Part shown: piece after piece, positions 61,313-64,000 of the stretch | Layout of the letters: each line of letters begins with the position of its first letter | How positions within the stretch are numbered: the stretch's first letter is position 1 | Source: Serinus canaria | Taxonomy: Eukaryota > Chordata > Aves > Passeriformes > Fringillidae | Assembly: GCF_022539315.1 (NCBI RefSeq) | Contig: NC_066316.1 | Coordinates: 11,525,108-11,589,107, forward strand | Length of the DNA stretch: 64,000 nt | Direction of reading: 5' to 3' | Program-made: the position numbers and the translations under genes | Notes under the pieces: generated by a model | Told to the model about the DNA's origin: nothing | Database searches by the model: none | Seen by the model: the letters and a program-made list of their open reading frames with translations, nothing else

Positions 61313-61651
61313 TGGCCTTCCAGTACCTGAAGACAACCTACAAGAAAGATGGAAAGAGACTTTTGACAGGGGCTTGTAGTGACAGGACAAGGGAGAATGG
61401 ATTCAAACTGAAAAAAGAGTAGGTTTAGGTCAGATATTAGGAAGAAATTCTTTACTGTGAGAGTGGTGAGGCCATGGCAGAGGCTGTCCAGGGAAGTTGC
61501 AGATGCCTCATCCCTGGAAGCGTTCAGGGCCATGTTGGATGGGGATCTGAGCAACCTGATCTGGTGGAAGGTGTCCTTGTCATGGCAGGGAAATTGGAAG
61601 TAGATGATCTTTAAGGTCCCTTCCAACCCAAATCATTCTATGATTCTATGA
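61313..61651 (+). mobile_element. CR1 LINE, 3' end fragment (plus orientation)
   Basis: Typical 3' end of an avian CR1 retrotransposon in sense orientation. It opens with GGCCTTCCAGTACCTGAAG and continues with AGATATTAGGAAGAAATTC and TTTACTGTGAGAGTGGTGAG. It then has CATCCCTGGAAGCGTTCAGG, GATGATCTTTAAGGTCCCTT and CCAACCCAAATC, and ends in two tandem ATTCTATG octamers at 61635-61650. It is truncated at the 5' side near 61313, and only the last coding bases and the 3' UTR of the LINE remain. The open frames 61207-61422 and 61306-61626 are by-products of this element. Confidence 0.95.
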
Positions 61652-64000
61652 AAAAATGACTTCACTTTAATGACAAAAGGTCAGGTTGTGCCATCAGTTT
61701 ATAAGTGGATTTGGCTGTGGCCACTTTAACCTTTATTAGTAATAGGAAAGGCAGATTTAGGCTGATTTTAATAATTCTTAAAATTTATACACAGAGAGGA
61801 AAAAGGTTTCTGCTATAGGTCAGTGAAAATTAGTGAGGTCCTTGATCCAAGGCACAGCTTAAGGAAGACTACCCGAAAAGCTCTGCCTTTGAGAGGAAAA
61901 AGGAAACAAGCTAACAAAAATATGTGTGATGTTTTTGAAGTTCAAAACCTCACTGCTTGTAGGAAGCTTTTAACTTTCTCTTTTGTTGCCAAATGCCAGC
62001 AGGCAGCCACAGCTATCAATTCCTTTGCAATATACAGTTGCATTATGTATAATTGGAGGAGAGTGGCAGTGAAGGGGTTTGTTATCCCCTGGGACACTTC
62101 AATGGGAGTGCAGGCTCCCCTGATTTGTGTTTCATCCTTAATTGCTTCTGAAATTACTTTGATGTGTGTAAAACTATCTGTTTCATGTGTCATGGAATGA
62201 TATTCTTGCTCAATGTATTGCTTCTTATTTTTGGACGTAGAGCAGTGAAATTTTGCATACAGAGTTATCTTGCCAAAAGGTAAAAACAAAAAAAAAAAAA
62301 AAAAAAAAAAAAGAAATCTTTCAAAATTCCTGGGGAATAGGTTGTTTCTAGTTAGCAGCACACAACTGAATTGCAGAATTGCCACAGTGAAGTAACTAAA
62401 TAACTGTGCTATAAAGGAAGAAACTAATCTAAGACCTCTGCCTTGTCATCCTTCCTTTTTATTTCTTTAAAATAAAAACAGTTCATTTGAAATTATTTCG
62501 GTTTTTGAGGCACAATGCAAAGAGACATATTTTAGGAAATTAAACAGTTAAAATGACTTGTAAGTTGTCACACAGTCCACCAAAGCTTGCAGGGGATGAA
62601 TCCCTGGGCACAGTACTTTTGGTAGAGCAGGGTTTTTCTGGGTGTAGGCTGTACTCAGGGGGGATCAGGACTAATTGCTGATGGTCTCCTTTTTGGACAG
62701 CTGCAGTCCTGTCCTGTTAATTCCTGCCATGGAGCAGGGAGGCTGGCATGGCTCAGGTGAGGCTGCAGTGCACTGTTGTGCTCCTGCACCTTGAATGATG
62801 CATTTCTGCCCAGCCTCTTTCCCGGTGAATCACCGTGCTGCAGGAGCGCTCCTATCAGTGCCAAGTGCAGAATCCCCACAGGGACCAGAACAGCATGGGA
62901 GTAATACCTAATTAAAACTGCAATGAAGTAGGTCAGCTAATACTTCCCAAACAACAGCAAGTGTTCTGATTGTTAATAGTTCAGAGCCTCTGTGTTTACT
63001 CTGAGCAACGACAACAACAAAAAAATGTATGTTGCCTAGAAATGTAATGAAAGCACAGGCTGAAAACACTTGCCACAGCGGATTACAATTGTAAATATTC
63101 AAGACTTCCAACGAGAGCTATGCCTTAACTCCTGCCAATACCTTCAGCACTGGATTAATGCTGTTATTCCCCTCCTTCCTCAGGATTGCAGGAGGATTGC
63201 CAGAGGAGAGTTAAGTAGCTCCAGGTGAAAGAGCAGATGAGAAAGCCCTGCTTTCAGCCACAAAAATTCAGGCCATGGTCAGGAAAGGTAATCCCACTCT
63301 CAGATGCCACAATTGTTTACAATGTCACAGGACTGCTTTCAGAAGTCCCAGACTCAGATTTCAGCCAAATCTCCTGGGTCTTACTGGTCTGCAAGTGTAA
63401 GTGAGATCTGATCCTTTTCTCTGAAATTCATCACCTTTTTGACTTAGGGTAGAGGCAGCAAGAAAAGTAGCAGCATTTTCAATTTCAGAAGCTCAGCAAC
63501 TGATGAAAATTTGTAATAAGAGTATTCAAAATGTTAATATTTTTAAACCCTCAGAACAAAAATTCACTATTTGATTAATTGTGTGCTATGATTTGTTAAA
63601 CAAAGAAATATCTAGGGGCTTCACAGTGCAGAGGACCCCATTAAGCTGGAACGCAGCATTTTGCTTTTGACCATCTCCTCCCAAAAGTCTTGCAACTTAT
63701 CCAAGAGTATTTCACATGGGAAGCAGGTTCCATCACTTACAGCTGCTACTGTGAGCCCATGTTTCAGAGAAGAGCCCTATTTGAGCAGAGCACAAGAATT
63801 TGATGTGAAAATAATGCCCAAAAATTTATTTTCATTTATAAATCCTAACAAATCAGTCTAGGACGAAACACCATAAACTCTATACGTTAATTTTTACACA
63901 TCTTTTTTACACTTCATATTCATAGGAAGGAGGAGACAAGAGGCTTGTGGAGTCTTGGTTAACCTCTGCCTTTTTATCTGGGTAAGTAGGTAACTTAATT
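61652..64000. other. Intergenic, end of window
   Basis: No gene recognised. The frames 61823-62200 (125 codons, plus) and 61942-62385 (147 codons, minus) overlap each other. The minus one runs through the poly-A tract as a Phe run, so neither is supported. Confidence 0.55.
62288..62312. repeat. Oligo-A run (25 A)
   Basis: Uninterrupted A run after AAAAAC, with no recognisable retroelement attached. Confidence 0.9.

Noticed and set aside
61306..61626. 106-codon minus-strand frame and the 71-codon plus-strand frame 61207-61422
   Set aside because: Both fall mostly in the CR1 3' fragment and are by-products of it.
61942..62385. 147-codon minus-strand frame
   Set aside because: Includes a Phe run from the A25 tract at 62288-62312 and overlaps a 125-codon plus-strand frame. 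No known similarity.
1..64000. CRISPR arrays, operons, phage or plasmid features
   Set aside because: No spaced direct repeats of the CRISPR type and no bacterial-type gene arrangement are present. The window is vertebrate nuclear DNA.

Overview
This window looks like AT-rich vertebrate nuclear DNA, most likely from a bird. It has one confidently recognisable protein-coding piece, the terminal coding exon of neurexin-1 (NRXN1, + strand, 4282-4589). The bird assignment rests on two CR1 LINE 3' ends that finish in the tandem ATTCTATG-type octamer typical of avian CR1, on compact LTRs, and on the absence of SINEs I could recognise. There is no sign of bacterial or viral gene organisation. Nearly all open frames are short, overlap on both strands and match nothing I know.

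Layout. 1-4281 is the 3' part of the last NRXN1 intron; it carries an antisense, LTR-like element (about 3717-4101) that ends roughly 180 bp before the splice acceptor. 4282-4589 encodes the end of the extracellular stalk, the single transmembrane helix and the whole cytoplasmic tail with its C-terminal PDZ ligand. 4590 to about 7708 is read as a roughly 3.1 kb 3' UTR ending at an AATAAA at 7684. From 7709 to 64000 I find no gene. That region holds two CR1 3' fragments (about 9683-9975 minus, 61313-61651 plus), a second antisense solo LTR with a candidate 5-bp target duplication (31637-32463), and many microsatellites and short tandem duplications. It also has a 1.25 kb low-complexity block (42481-43734) made of a polypyrimidine minisatellite, a TTG/T-rich stretch and 75 uninterrupted A.

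The most unusual structure is a pair of overlapping long inverted repeats at 41171-41356. Arms of about 35 bp and 32 bp are nearly perfect, and the two predicted hairpins share five bases. Smaller perfect hairpins are at 49831-49854 and 53487-53536. I found no convincing new protein system. The noteworthy signals are structural DNA and retroelement remnants in the gene desert 3' of NRXN1.
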